A stretch of 64,000 nucleotides of DNA from JAFGSI01 sp041287425 (GTDB taxonomy: Bacteria > Chloroflexota > Anaerolineae > Anaerolineales > Villigracilaceae): positions 1 to 64,000 of the forward strand of contig JBEULG010000002.1 of the NCBI GenBank assembly GCA_041287425.1. Direction: 5' to 3'. Below are positions 1 to 9,419 of this stretch, in pieces; positions within the stretch are counted from its first letter, which is position 1; the number at the start of each line of letters is the position of its first letter. The notes under the pieces are model-generated. The model searched no databases, had not been told where the DNA came from, and was given only the letters and a program-made list of their open reading frames with translations. The position numbers and the translations under genes were made by a program.

Positions 1-1
1 A

Positions 2-256
2 CTTGAAGCCGCCCCGGCGCCCGTTGCCGAGGTCGAAGCCGCCAGCGAGGCGCCCGGCGAGGAAGAGTTCGAGAAGATGTTCTCGCTGGAGAACATCGCC
101 ATTCAACCGGCGGTCGTCGAAACCTCCGCCGAGGAGAAGAAAGGCAAGAAGAAAGCCAAGAAAGACCGCGCCCTGGAATTCGACGAGGAGCGCGGCGAGG
201 TCGTGGCCCGCAAGAAGCACAAACGCGGCGAAGACGGCTGGGACGAAGACTGGTAG
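2..256 (+). CDS. nusA: transcription termination/antitermination factor NusA, C-terminal tail (5' end outside window)
   Basis: The open frame runs from the window edge to a TAG at 254-256 and encodes about 84 residues of a highly charged tail: an acidic stretch, a phrase EKMFSLENIAI, a Lys-rich run (KKGKKKAKK) and an acidic, Trp-containing end (DGWDEDW). None of the S1/KH domains of NusA lie inside the window, so the call rests on position: ylxR and infB follow directly, the usual nusA-ylxR-infB order, and NusA proteins of several phyla end in such low-complexity acidic/basic tails. The tail itself would not identify the protein. Confidence 0.7.
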   Translation, partial: LEAAPAPVAEVEAASEAPGEEEFEKMFSLENIAIQPAVVETSAEEKKGKKKAKKDRALEFDEERGEVVARKKHKRGEDGWDEDW

Positions 257-310
257 TCCTGGCTGGCGCGGCGGGCCGCATGACCGAGAGATTCGTCACA
301 AGAAACTAAG

Positions 311-622
311 GTGTCTGGCAAATCTGCGAAACGACCCAAACACATTCCCCAGCGCACCTGCGTGGGCTGCCGAAGCGTGCTGCCCAAGCGGTCGCTGATC
401 CGCCTGGTGCGGCGGCCGGAGGGCGTACAAATCGACCCAACCGGCAAACTGGCCGGGCGGGGGGCTTATTTGCATGACCGGCGTGCTTGCTGGGAGAGAG
501 GTCTGAGAGGATCGCTCGCCCACGCACTGAAAATTGACCTGACGCCCGCCGATCTCGAACGCCTCCAGCAATTCATGCTCACCTTGCCGGAGGACGACGA
601 GGCGGAGCGCGCCAACCGGTAA
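311..622 (+). CDS. ylxR: YlxR/RnpM family nucleic-acid-binding protein
   Basis: This 103-residue protein has the DUF448 signature: RTCVGCRSVLPKR near residue 16, then RLVRRPEGVQID and GKLAGRGAYLH. Family members bind RNA (in Firmicutes RnpM modulates RNase P). The start is GTG at 311, following the nusA stop by 54 nt; there is no strong Shine-Dalgarno, so the start is moderately certain. Its place between nusA and infB is the normal one and suggests co-transcription with the translation block. Confidence 0.9.
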   Translation: MSGKSAKRPKHIPQRTCVGCRSVLPKRSLIRLVRRPEGVQIDPTGKLAGRGAYLHDRRACWERGLRGSLAHALKIDLTPADLERLQQFMLTLPEDDEAERANR

Positions 623-730
623 ATTCCTATGGGCTGACACACTCCCATTCGCTCAGCAGGCACGCTCAATTTTCCAGACCCAAACCGTCCCCTGACGGGC
701 AACGGTATTCCTGAACTTACGAGGTGCATG

Positions 731-2515
<1,785 letters not shown>

Positions 2516-2556
2516 CGCCGCTCAGCGCGCCTCCCCCCAGGGTACTCTAGCCGATT

Positions 2557-2907
2557 ATGCCCAGCAAGATTAGACTCCAGCGTATTGCCGACCGTCTGCG
2601 CCAGGAACTCTCGGAACTCCTGCTGCAAGAGATTCACGACCCGCGCCTGCACCAAATTTTCATCACCGACGTGCGCGTCGACCGCGAACTGGCGTATGCC
2701 GATATCTACGTCTCGGCGGTCGAAGGGTCGGCCCGCAGCGCCGAAATCCTCGAGGGACTCGCACACGCCAGCGGCTATCTGCGCCGCGCCTTGGCGGGAC
2801 GGGTCGAACTGCGCGTCTTCCCCCGCCTGCGCTTCCACTGGGATCCCACGCCCGAAAACGCCGACCACATCGAGCGTCTGCTCGCCTCCTTGCGGAAGAA
2901 TGACTGA
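2557..2907 (+). CDS. rbfA: 30S ribosome-binding factor RbfA
   Basis: RbfA is a KH-like cold-shock factor for maturation of the 16S rRNA 5' end. The 116-residue product has the family features in order: RIADRLRQELSELLLQEI at the N-terminus, ITDVRVDRELAYADIYVS in the centre and RVFPRLRFHWD near the C-terminus. Length is typical. It lies 41 nt after infB and overlaps the next gene by 8 nt, so it belongs to the same transcription unit. Confidence 0.95.
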   Translation: MPSKIRLQRIADRLRQELSELLLQEIHDPRLHQIFITDVRVDRELAYADIYVSAVEGSARSAEILEGLAHASGYLRRALAGRVELRVFPRLRFHWDPTPENADHIERLLASLRKND

Positions 2908-3856
2908 TCTGCACACCGCCATCCGCCAAAAACTCCAAAGCGCCCAGCGCATTTTGATTCTTTCGCACGTCCGCCCCGACGGCGATGCGATTGGCTCGCT
3001 GCTGGCGCTCGGCCTGGCCTTGCAAGACGCCGGCAAACAGGTGCAAATGGTGCTCAGCGACGGCCTGCCGGCCACTTTCAAACACCTGCCGGGAACAGAA
3101 CAAATCCGCACCCAGGCGGAAGGCGAGTTCGACCTGATTGTCACGGTGGACTGTTCCGACGCGAGCCGCGCCGGGCCGGCGCTGCCTCCCCACCGCCGCC
3201 CCGACATCGTCATTGACCATCACCTGACCACCGAGGCCTTCGGCGAACTCAATCTGATTGACCCGAACGCGGCCGCCACCGCTTCTGTTCTGACCCGTCA
3301 CCTGCCCGATTGGGGCCTAACCATCACCACCCCCATCGCCGCCAACCTGCTGACCGGCCTGGTCACCGACACGCTCGGCTTCCGCACATCGAACACTACC
3401 CCGGAGGTCTTGCGTCAGGCTGCTGACCTGCTCGAACTGGGCGTGGACATGAGCAGCCTCTACTTCCGCAGCCTGGTGCGCCGCACCTTCGCGGCGGCCC
3501 GCTACTGGGGGGCCGGCCTCTCGCGCCTGCAGCACAGCGACGGCATCGTTTATACCTCCCTGACCCTGGCAGACCGCCAGGCCAGCGGCTACAGCGGCCG
3601 CGACGATGCCGACCTCATCAGTGTCGTCTCCTCGATTGACGAGAGCGACATCGCCATCATCTTCGTCGAGCAGGACAGCGAGCGCGTCAAAGTCTCCTGG
3701 CGCGGACTGAAGCCGCATCTCGACGTGGCTCAAATCGCCAAACAATTCGGCGGCGGCGGCCACCGCGCCGCGGCCGGGGCCGAAGTGCGCGGCAGCCTGG
3801 CCGAGGTCCAGGAACGCGTCCTGCGTCTCACCCGCCGGGCGCTCAATCACGGTTAA
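2900..3856 (+). CDS. nrnA: DHH/DHHA1 phosphoesterase, NrnA-type nanoRNase/pAp phosphatase
   Basis: The 318-residue protein has the DHH-family motifs HVRPDGDAIGS (about 24-34), VDCSD, IDHH and the C-terminal DHHA1 glycine motif GGGGHRAAAGA. NrnA proteins degrade 2-5-nt RNAs and dephosphorylate 3',5'-pAp using Mn. The frame is open much further upstream inside rbfA, but the ATG at 2900, overlapping the rbfA stop by 8 nt, gives the normal N-terminus. The position between rbfA and truB is conserved in many bacteria. Confidence 0.93.
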   Translation: MTDLHTAIRQKLQSAQRILILSHVRPDGDAIGSLLALGLALQDAGKQVQMVLSDGLPATFKHLPGTEQIRTQAEGEFDLIVTVDCSDASRAGPALPPHRRPDIVIDHHLTTEAFGELNLIDPNAAATASVLTRHLPDWGLTITTPIAANLLTGLVTDTLGFRTSNTTPEVLRQAADLLELGVDMSSLYFRSLVRRTFAAARYWGAGLSRLQHSDGIVYTSLTLADRQASGYSGRDDADLISVVSSIDESDIAIIFVEQDSERVKVSWRGLKPHLDVAQIAKQFGGGGHRAAAGAEVRGSLAEVQERVLRLTRRALNHG

Positions 3857-3916
3857 TCAATCCGCGCCCGCCTCTTCCGGCGCGCCGCGGTCAGTTTCAT
3901 CAGGAGGAATTTGAAC

Positions 3917-4840
3917 ATGGAAAGTCAAGACATCAAGAACGCCATCTCCGGCATCCTGGTCGTGGATAAACCAGTCGGGATGACCTCCCACGACGTGGTG
4001 GAAGTCATCCGCAAGGGGACCGGCATCCGCCGCGCCGGGCACACCGGCACACTCGACCCGCGCGCTTCGGGCGTGCTGGTGATTCTCATCGGGCCGGCCG
4101 TGCGCCTGAGCGAGTTCGTCTCCGCCTCCGACAAGCGCTACCAGGCCATCCTGCGGCTGGGCAGCACCACCGACACCTACGATGCCGACGGACGTTTCAC
4201 CCGCCAGGCCAGCGCGCCGGTCAACGTGACCGAGGCCCAATTCGAGCAAGTGCTCAAAGGGTTCATCGGTGAAATCGAACAGGTACCACCGCCCTACTCG
4301 GCCGTCAAAGTGCAGGGCCGCAAGGCCTACGAAATGGCCCGCCAGGGAGAAGAAGTCGACCTCGAGCCGCGCAAGATCACCGTCTATCACCTCGAAGTCC
4401 TGGAATGGGCGCCGCCGGAGGTGGTCATTGACGTACACTGCTCGTCCGGCACGTACGTCCGCTCGCTGGCCAATGACCTGGGCGCGGCGCTGGGCTGCGG
4501 CGCCTACCTGGTCGGCCTGCGGCGCACCAAGAGCGGCCGCTTCAGCCTGCGCGACGCCGTCCCGCTGCGCAAACTCCAGGAAGCCTTCGTAACCGGCAAC
4601 TGGTATCAGTACCTGATTCCGGCTGCCGAAGCCCTGGCCGACTGGCCGGCGGTGGAACTCAACCCCGACGAGGTCGAGGAAGTCAAGCACGGTCACCGCG
4701 TCAAGGCCGCCCCGGATGCCAAACCCGGCCTGGTGCGCGGCGTTTCTATGGCCGGTGAATTGATTGCCATCATGGACCTGGCCACCGGCGAGGACGGCGT
4801 CAGCCTCGAGTGGCAGCCCAAGAAAGTGTTCTTCTCATAA
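3917..4840 (+). CDS. truB: tRNA pseudouridine(55) synthase TruB
   Basis: TruB makes pseudouridine-55 in the T-loop of tRNAs. The 307-residue protein starts GILVVDKPVGMTSHDVV and has the catalytic motif GHTGTLDPRASG with the nucleophilic Asp near residue 47, followed by YSAVKVQGRKAYE and a C-terminal PUA-like part. A strong AGGAGG (3902-3907) lies 9 nt before the ATG at 3917; an in-frame TTG at 3911 is too close to it. The gene is 60 nt after nrnA. Confidence 0.96.
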   Translation: MESQDIKNAISGILVVDKPVGMTSHDVVEVIRKGTGIRRAGHTGTLDPRASGVLVILIGPAVRLSEFVSASDKRYQAILRLGSTTDTYDADGRFTRQASAPVNVTEAQFEQVLKGFIGEIEQVPPPYSAVKVQGRKAYEMARQGEEVDLEPRKITVYHLEVLEWAPPEVVIDVHCSSGTYVRSLANDLGAALGCGAYLVGLRRTKSGRFSLRDAVPLRKLQEAFVTGNWYQYLIPAAEALADWPAVELNPDEVEEVKHGHRVKAAPDAKPGLVRGVSMAGELIAIMDLATGEDGVSLEWQPKKVFFS

Positions 4841-4854
4841 AAACCGCCTCCCTT

Positions 4855-4909
4855 CACACAAATACACGAAGCGCACGAAGGAACAGCCTTCCTTTGTGCT
4901 CTTTGTGTT
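4855..4909. repeat. imperfect palindromic intergenic repeat built from a CACGAAGG-like word
   Basis: Between truB and ribF, one arm carries short repeated words (CACAAA, CACGAAG, CACGAAGG) and the other their complements (CCTTCCTTTGTG, CTTTGTG). The inner arms 4874-4883 and 4889-4898 match at 9 of 10 positions around a 5-nt loop. It could act as an attenuator, but there is no T run. The style matches the intergenic elements at 5.85, 49.58 and 49.73 kb. Confidence 0.6.
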
Positions 4910-4917
4910 AAGAACCC

Positions 4918-5838
4918 ATGACCCACCTTCATTCCCTCGACGAAGCCGCTCTGCGCAATGCCTGGGCCACCGTTGGCATCTTCGACGGCGTCCACCTCGG
5001 TCACCGCGCCCTGCTCTCGCGCCTGGTGGAGGGGGCGCGCGCCGCCGGCAGCCCCTCGGTCGTGCTGACCCTCCACCCGCACCCGGCGGTTGTCCTCGGC
5101 GGGCAGACCGACTTCGCCTACCTGACCCCGCCCGATGAACGCGCCGCCCTGTTGACCGCCCTGGGCGTGGAGACGGTCATCACCCTGCCCTTCAGCCGCG
5201 CATTTGCCGCCGAAACCGCCGAAGACTTCATGCGCCGCCTGGTGAAACACCTCGGCCTGCGCCACTTCGTCCTCGGCTACGACACCGCCCTGGGCCGCGG
5301 CCGGGAGGGAAACGCCGCCCGTCTGACGGAAATCGGCCAAACGCTCGGCTACAGCGTCGAAGTGGTGGGGGCAGTGCAGCAGGAGGGCCGCGTCCTCTCC
5401 TCCAGCGCCATCCGGCAACAGGTCCGGGCGGGCGCGGTGGAAGAGGCTGCCAAAGCGCTGGGGCGCTGGTATGCGCTCTCCGGCCCGGTCGTCCACGGCG
5501 ACGGCCGCGGCCGGCACATCAACATCCCGACCGCCAACATCCAGACCGCGCCCGAAAAACTCCTCCCGGCCCGGGGCATCTACGCCGCCTGGGCGCACGT
5601 GGGCGGGGAACGTTTCCCCGCCGCCACCAACATCGGCGTCAATCCCACCTTCACGCCCAGCCGCCAAACCGCCAGCGTGGAGGCGCACCTGCTCGACTTT
5701 CAGGGCAACCTGTACGGCCAGGAAGTGCGGCTCGAATTCGTCGCCCGCCTGCGGGACGAGATGAAATTCCCCTCGGTGGAGGCGCTGCTGGAGCAAATCT
5801 GGGAGGATATCGCCCGCGTGCGCGCCCTCTTGACCTGA
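4918..5838 (+). CDS. ribF: bifunctional riboflavin kinase/FAD synthetase
   Basis: RibF phosphorylates riboflavin to FMN and adenylylates FMN to FAD. The 306-residue protein has the nucleotidyltransferase motif GIFDGVHLGHRALL near residue 20, an internal SSSAIRQQ motif, and a C-terminal kinase domain with GRGRHINIPTANI where the family normally has a PTAN motif. Length is typical. The gene ends the block starting with nusA. The preceding 77 nt hold a repeat instead of a clear ribosome-binding site. Confidence 0.94.
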   Translation: MTHLHSLDEAALRNAWATVGIFDGVHLGHRALLSRLVEGARAAGSPSVVLTLHPHPAVVLGGQTDFAYLTPPDERAALLTALGVETVITLPFSRAFAAETAEDFMRRLVKHLGLRHFVLGYDTALGRGREGNAARLTEIGQTLGYSVEVVGAVQQEGRVLSSSAIRQQVRAGAVEEAAKALGRWYALSGPVVHGDGRGRHINIPTANIQTAPEKLLPARGIYAAWAHVGGERFPAATNIGVNPTFTPSRQTASVEAHLLDFQGNLYGQEVRLEFVARLRDEMKFPSVEALLEQIWEDIARVRALLT

Positions 5839-5846
5839 GCCTATGA

Positions 5847-5956
5847 TTTTCTCAATCGAGGCTTCCCTTTTCAAATAGACTTTCTGCACAGATTGCACGA
5901 ATAGGCACAGAGTTTCAAGGCTACTCTGTGACAATCTGTGGCAAAATTTTGAGAAA
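5847..5956. repeat. nested inverted repeat, MITE-like intergenic element
   Basis: Three nested pairs of arms share one centre: TTTCTCAA (5848-5855) with its complement at 5949-5956, CACAGATTG (5887-5895) with 5932-5940, and CACAGAGT (5906-5913) with ACTCTGTG (5923-5930). The whole could fold into a long cruciform or RNA hairpin at the 3' end of the ribF transcript. No target duplication was seen. It could be a degraded miniature element or an unusual terminator. Confidence 0.6.
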
Positions 5957-5981
5957 GCCACCCTCCTGACCTCTGCCCCGG

Positions 5982-6010
5982 TTGACTTTCGGGGCATTTT
6001 CGTCTATAGT
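5982..6010 (+). promoter_or_regulatory. sigma-70-type promoter of the ThyX-like gene
   Basis: TTGACT at 5982-5987 and TATAGT at 6005-6010 are separated by 17 nt. The ATG at 6017 begins only 6 nt after the -10 box, so transcription should start at or within a base or two of the start codon, giving a leaderless mRNA. No Shine-Dalgarno is present. Confidence 0.8.
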
Positions 6011-6016
6011 TCGCCC

Positions 6017-7429
6017 ATGCCCGAGCGCCAAATTTACCTCCTCTCCCCCAAAGAACTTTCCCCCGAAACCATCGCCGTCGCCTTCGCCAAGACCTCCCGC
6101 TCGCCCGAATCCTTCCGCCAGATTGCCGCCGAACTGAGCGACGAAAAATCGGCCCAATTCCACGAGAAATGGGTGGTCGGCTACGGGCACGCCTCGGTGG
6201 CCGAACACGCCGTCCTGCACATCGCCATCGAGAACGTCTCGCGGCTGGCGGTAGAATGCATCGAATCGAACCGCCTGGCCTCCTACACCGAAAAATCCAC
6301 CCGCTACCAGAAATGGGACCCGGACGCCTTCTTTACCCCTCCCGAACTGGACGGCCACCCGCTGCTCGGCCTCTACACGCAGACCTGCCGCCTGCTCTTC
6401 GAGACCTACGCGCAGTCGCTGGCCCCGGTCAAGGCGCTGGTCGAAAAGCAGTTCCCGCGCCGGGAAAACGAGAGCGAGGAGGCCTACGACCGGCGCATCC
6501 GCTCGCAATATGTGGACTCGTGCCGCTTCCTGCTGCCGGCCGCCTCGCTGGCCAACCTGGGCATGACCGCCAATGCCCGCCTGCTGGAACATGCCATCGG
6601 CAAGATGCTCTCGCACCCGCTGGCGGAGGTGCGCCAGATTGGCGAGGAGGTGAAACGCGTTGCCCGCGCCGAGGTCCCGACCCTGGTCAAGTACGCCGAG
6701 AGCCTGCCCTACCTGACCCACACCAGCGCCGACCTGGAAGAAATCGCCAGGCGCCAGGCGCCAGCCGTCAATCGTCCCTCCTCCGACTGGTGCATTTTGC
6801 ATGATTACGACCCCGAAGGCGAGGACAAAATCCTGGCGGCGGCGCTCTTCCGCTTCGGCGGCATGACCTATGCCGAGGCGCTGGAGGCCGTCCGTGCCGC
6901 CGCGCCCGCCGAGCGGGAAAGTCTGGCCGCTGCGCTGCTCGCTCGGCTGGGCGAACACGACACCCCACTGCGCGAACTGGAACACACCGCCTACACCTTC
7001 GAGATTCTCCTCGACCAGGGCGCTTACGCCGAGTTTAAACGCCACCGCATGATGAGCCAGACCCCCCAGGCGCTGACAGCGCGTCTGGGCTACGCCGTCC
7101 CGCGCCGGGTCGCGGAGGCAGGCTTCGAGGTCCGCTACCGGGCGGCGATGGAGGCCGCTGCCGAAGCCTACGAGAAACTGGCCGGGTGGAATCCGCACGC
7201 CGCCGCGTACCTGGTCCCCAACGGCTTCCACCGGCGGGTGCTGTTTACGATGAACCTGCGGGAAGCGTTTGCCTTCTGCCGGCTGCGCGCCGCCGCCAAC
7301 GCCCACTTCTCGATGCGCCGCCTGGCCCAGCGCGTCGGCGAGGAAATCCGCCGCGTTCACCCCCTGCTGGAGCAATATCTGCGCCTGCCGGAGGAGACCT
7401 GGCAGGAAATCGAGCAGGAGTTTCTCTGA
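6017..7429 (+). CDS. tandem-domain ThyX-like (flavin-dependent thymidylate synthase family) protein
   Basis: ThyX makes dTMP from dUMP with FAD and methylene-tetrahydrofolate and is normally 200-250 residues. This 470-residue protein looks like two copies. The first half has GYGHASVAEHA (55-65) and ESNRLASYTEKSTRY (83-97), matching the signature RHRxxSxNExSxRY except that its first two positions are Ser-Asn. The second has KRHRMMSQTPQALTARLGY (341-359), with RHR intact but the rest altered. Each half ends in a stretch like the ThyX region around VNLRSLLHF. Neither half keeps the full signature, so it could be a true synthase with a split active site or have another flavin-dependent role. It has its own promoter. 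Confidence 0.78.
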   Translation: MPERQIYLLSPKELSPETIAVAFAKTSRSPESFRQIAAELSDEKSAQFHEKWVVGYGHASVAEHAVLHIAIENVSRLAVECIESNRLASYTEKSTRYQKWDPDAFFTPPELDGHPLLGLYTQTCRLLFETYAQSLAPVKALVEKQFPRRENESEEAYDRRIRSQYVDSCRFLLPAASLANLGMTANARLLEHAIGKMLSHPLAEVRQIGEEVKRVARAEVPTLVKYAESLPYLTHTSADLEEIARRQAPAVNRPSSDWCILHDYDPEGEDKILAAALFRFGGMTYAEALEAVRAAAPAERESLAAALLARLGEHDTPLRELEHTAYTFEILLDQGAYAEFKRHRMMSQTPQALTARLGYAVPRRVAEAGFEVRYRAAMEAAAEAYEKLAGWNPHAAAYLVPNGFHRRVLFTMNLREAFAFCRLRAAANAHFSMRRLAQRVGEEIRRVHPLLEQYLRLPEETWQEIEQEFL

Positions 7430-7488
7430 ACGGAGGGACGGTCGCAAAAGCGGGGCGAAATGGCATGTCACCCCACATCGCATAGAAT

Positions 7489-7517
7489 CTCGGCCGCCGC
7501 TACAGGCAGCGGCCGAG
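7489..7517. terminator. GC-rich hairpin downstream of the ThyX-like gene
   Basis: CTCGGCCGC at 7489-7497 pairs perfectly with GCGGCCGAG at 7509-7517 across an 11-nt loop. It lies between the convergent ThyX-like gene and the minus-strand membrane-protein pair, so it could terminate both. No T run follows, so this is a likely structured 3' end, not a textbook terminator. Confidence 0.45.
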
Positions 7518-7550
7518 CAATCGGCTCATCGTCTTTAGAGAGGCGGTCTT

Positions 7551-7970
7551 CTAGAAACTGGCCAGTTGAGCGAGGGTGCCAAAGATGGTCAGACCACAAA
7601 AAACAATCACAACCAACGCGCTGATGACGACGGCCAGGATGGCGAACGTCTTTTTCGTATCCTTCTGGAACAGCGCCACCACGCCCATCACCAGACCGAT
7701 GAAATTCACGATGGGGCCGCACCAGGAAAGGACAGCTGAAATTACCATGAACGGCGAAGACAGGTCAATCGCCTGCACCGGATTCCGCGCCGCAGCGGGG
7801 TTGCTCACTCCAAGCGAAGCGCCGTAGATGAACGAGACCGCGACGGCAAGGCAAAAAATCAACAAGCCCACCAGGCTGACGATGAAAGCCGCCAGGCCCA
7901 GTTTGGATGGCTTTGCTCCTGGAACAGGCAAAGCGGTGTCGGAAACGGGGGGAATGGGCATGTCGTTCAT
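7551..7970 (-). CDS. small multi-pass membrane protein (DUF4190-like), paralogue of the next gene
   Basis: The 139-residue protein has a polar, Pro-rich N-terminus, then hydrophobic segments around residues 24-50, 73-95 and 105-130, with a conserved cytoplasmic-looking phrase QKDTKKTF between the last two. The arrangement resembles DUF4190-type proteins of unknown function. The start at 7970 is chosen because AAAGGAG lies 5 nt upstream; the frame continues 5 codons further. It follows its paralogue by 71 nt and is probably co-transcribed. Confidence 0.75.
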   Translation of the reverse strand: MNDMPIPPVSDTALPVPGAKPSKLGLAAFIVSLVGLLIFCLAVAVSFIYGASLGVSNPAAARNPVQAIDLSSPFMVISAVLSWCGPIVNFIGLVMGVVALFQKDTKKTFAILAVVISALVVIVFCGLTIFGTLAQLASF

Positions 7971-8041
7971 ACAAACTCCTTTCAATCGGTTCTTTTGGAA
8001 TCTGAAGACTGGCCAAGCATTCCGCTGGCCACCTCAGCGGC

Positions 8042-8425
8042 CTACATACTCCCCATCGTCCTAATCAGATTGAAGGTAATAATAACACAATAACCGAGCA
8101 AGAACAGGGCGCTGAAGATAATGCCCAAAATGCCAAAAATCTTCTTGGTATCTTTCTGGGCCACAGCGCCGATGCCCAATCCAAGCGCTACCAGCGCCAT
8201 GATTCCGCCGAGGCAAGAAAAGGCGACATCTATCCAATTGTAGGCTGGATCCACCTGAAGTCCGCCGCTCAACGAAAAGATGAGAACCATATCCAAGCAG
8301 ATAACCAGCATCGCCAGAATGACCAGCACAAACGAGGCGATTCCCAACACCGAGTGTTTTTGGGACGACGGTTCGAGACGGGGTTCAGACGGCGGCAGAG
8401 AGTAAGGTAAATTCGAGTCGGACAT
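8042..8425 (-). CDS. small multi-pass membrane protein (DUF4190-like), paralogue of the previous gene
   Basis: This 127-residue protein has a polar N-terminus rich in Ser and Pro (about 25 residues) followed by three hydrophobic segments, with QKDTKKIF before the last one. The region from QKDTKK to the C-terminus aligns with the neighbour at 7551-7970, so the two arose by tandem duplication. AGAGGAA lies 7 nt before the ATG at 8425; a longer in-frame start at 8512 has no such site. A TTGACA on the minus strand (8489-8494) may be its -35 box, but no good -10 is obvious. Function unknown. Confidence 0.75.
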   Translation of the reverse strand: MSDSNLPYSLPPSEPRLEPSSQKHSVLGIASFVLVILAMLVICLDMVLIFSLSGGLQVDPAYNWIDVAFSCLGGIMALVALGLGIGAVAQKDTKKIFGILGIIFSALFLLGYCVIITFNLIRTMGSM

Positions 8426-8567
8426 GGTGCGTTCCTCTGAAAGAAGAGATGGTAATGAACGATTTGAATAAGTATATCCCAAAACAGTTGTCAAAACAAC
8501 AACAAGAGACATTGAAATTGCCCATAACCTGGTTCGCGGGGGCTAACCCTGAAGGGTGCTGCGCCAA

Positions 8568-8614
8568 GCGGACTCGAAGTCGGCTTCTAGCCGACTTTCA
8601 GGCACTGAGGCGGG
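8568..8614 (-). repeat. dispersed 47-bp repeat, copy 1
   Basis: Read on the minus strand this segment begins CCCGCCTCAGTGC and ends CGAGTCCGC. It aligns with 50239-50284 on the plus strand with four substitutions and one 1-bp indel. It contains the hairpin GTCGGCT/AGCCGAC (8579-8585, 8589-8595) and lies inside a larger pair of G/C-rich arms (8536-8542 with 8628-8634). It occupies the intergenic space between divergent genes, as REP-like elements do. Confidence 0.75.
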
Positions 8615-8675
8615 ACTTCGCGAAGCACCCCCGCAGGGGGTGGGTCCCTGCCGAAGCCGATTGCACAAAGAGGGG

Positions 8676-8681
8676 TAAAAT
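8676..8681 (+). promoter_or_regulatory. probable -10 box of the NYN-domain gene
   Basis: TAAAAT ends 6 nt before the ATG at 8688, the same geometry as the promoters at 6005 and 9407. No convincing -35 box at 16-18 nt spacing was found, so the call is weaker. Confidence 0.45.
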
Positions 8682-8687
8682 TACCCC

Positions 8688-9158
8688 ATGCCCTATCTGA
8701 TTGACGGTCACAACCTGATTCCGAATCTCGGCCTGCGGCTGGATTCGCCCGACGACGAACTGGCCCTGATCGAACGCCTGCAACAATTCTGCCGGCTGCA
8801 GCGCACCCGGGCCGAGGTCTACTTCGACGGCGCGCCGCCGGGGCAGGCCGGCAAGCGCGGCTTCGGCCTGGTGACCGCCCACTTCGTCCGCCAGGAATCG
8901 AGCGCCGACGCGGCCATCGAACGGCGGCTGGAGAGTCTGGGGCGCGCCGCCCGCAACTGGACGGTGGTCAGTTCAGACGGGCGCGTCCGCCGCGCCGCGC
9001 AGGCCGTCCACGCCCAGACGCTTTCGGCGGGTGAATTCGCCGCCCAGGTCCGGGCCGCATCCTTCAAAGAACAACCGGCCCCGGCCGCCGAGGCCAGCCT
9101 CAGCGCCGAGGAACTGGAAGAATGGCTGACGCTCTTTCGAGAACGGCGGGGAAAGTAA
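8688..9158 (+). CDS. NYN-domain protein, YacP/Rae1-type RNA endonuclease
   Basis: The 156-residue protein begins with LIDGHNLI, the first acidic motif of the NYN/PIN-like fold, followed by AEVYFDG and, near the middle, SSADAAIERRL and TVVSSDGRVRRAAQ, which match the conserved Asp positions of YacP proteins. Bacillus YacP/Rae1 is a ribosome-associated mRNA endonuclease. The C-terminal third is charged and probably helical. It stands alone with its own probable promoter; substrate unknown. Confidence 0.82.
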   Translation: MPYLIDGHNLIPNLGLRLDSPDDELALIERLQQFCRLQRTRAEVYFDGAPPGQAGKRGFGLVTAHFVRQESSADAAIERRLESLGRAARNWTVVSSDGRVRRAAQAVHAQTLSAGEFAAQVRAASFKEQPAPAAEASLSAEELEEWLTLFRERRGK

Positions 9159-9329
9159 TTTGCACAATTTAGATAATTCTAATCCAAATTTAATGTAGCC
9201 GCGCCGCAATTCATATATACTCAAATCAACATACCTGCCTCCTTTTTACCGGTATTGCAGGTATGAGCCATCGCAGGTCAGCATGTCCCCCCCATGCTGG
9301 CCGGGATCGGTGGTGTCCCCTCCCCTCAG

Positions 9330-9355
9330 GATCACCAGGCTTCGGCCTGGTGATC
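9330..9355. repeat. perfect 11-bp hairpin with TTCG loop
   Basis: GATCACCAGGC (9330-9340) and GCCTGGTGATC (9345-9355) pair around TTCG, a very stable tetraloop. It lies in the 261-nt gap 9159-9419, downstream of the NYN gene and before the deacetylase promoter. It may end the NYN transcript although no T run follows. The first part of the gap (9165-9225) is AT-rich with no identified feature. Confidence 0.55.
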
Positions 9356-9384
9356 GAGTTTAACGGCCGATACAGGCGCGGCCG

Positions 9385-9412
9385 TTGACTTCTGCAAGAG
9401 GCCTACTATAAT
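9385..9412 (+). promoter_or_regulatory. consensus promoter of the deacetylase-like gene
   Basis: TTGACT (9385-9390) and TATAAT (9407-9412) are 16 nt apart. The ATG at 9420 starts 7 nt after the -10 box, so the predicted transcript begins at the start codon (leaderless). Confidence 0.85.
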
Positions 9413-9419
9413 CACGACT

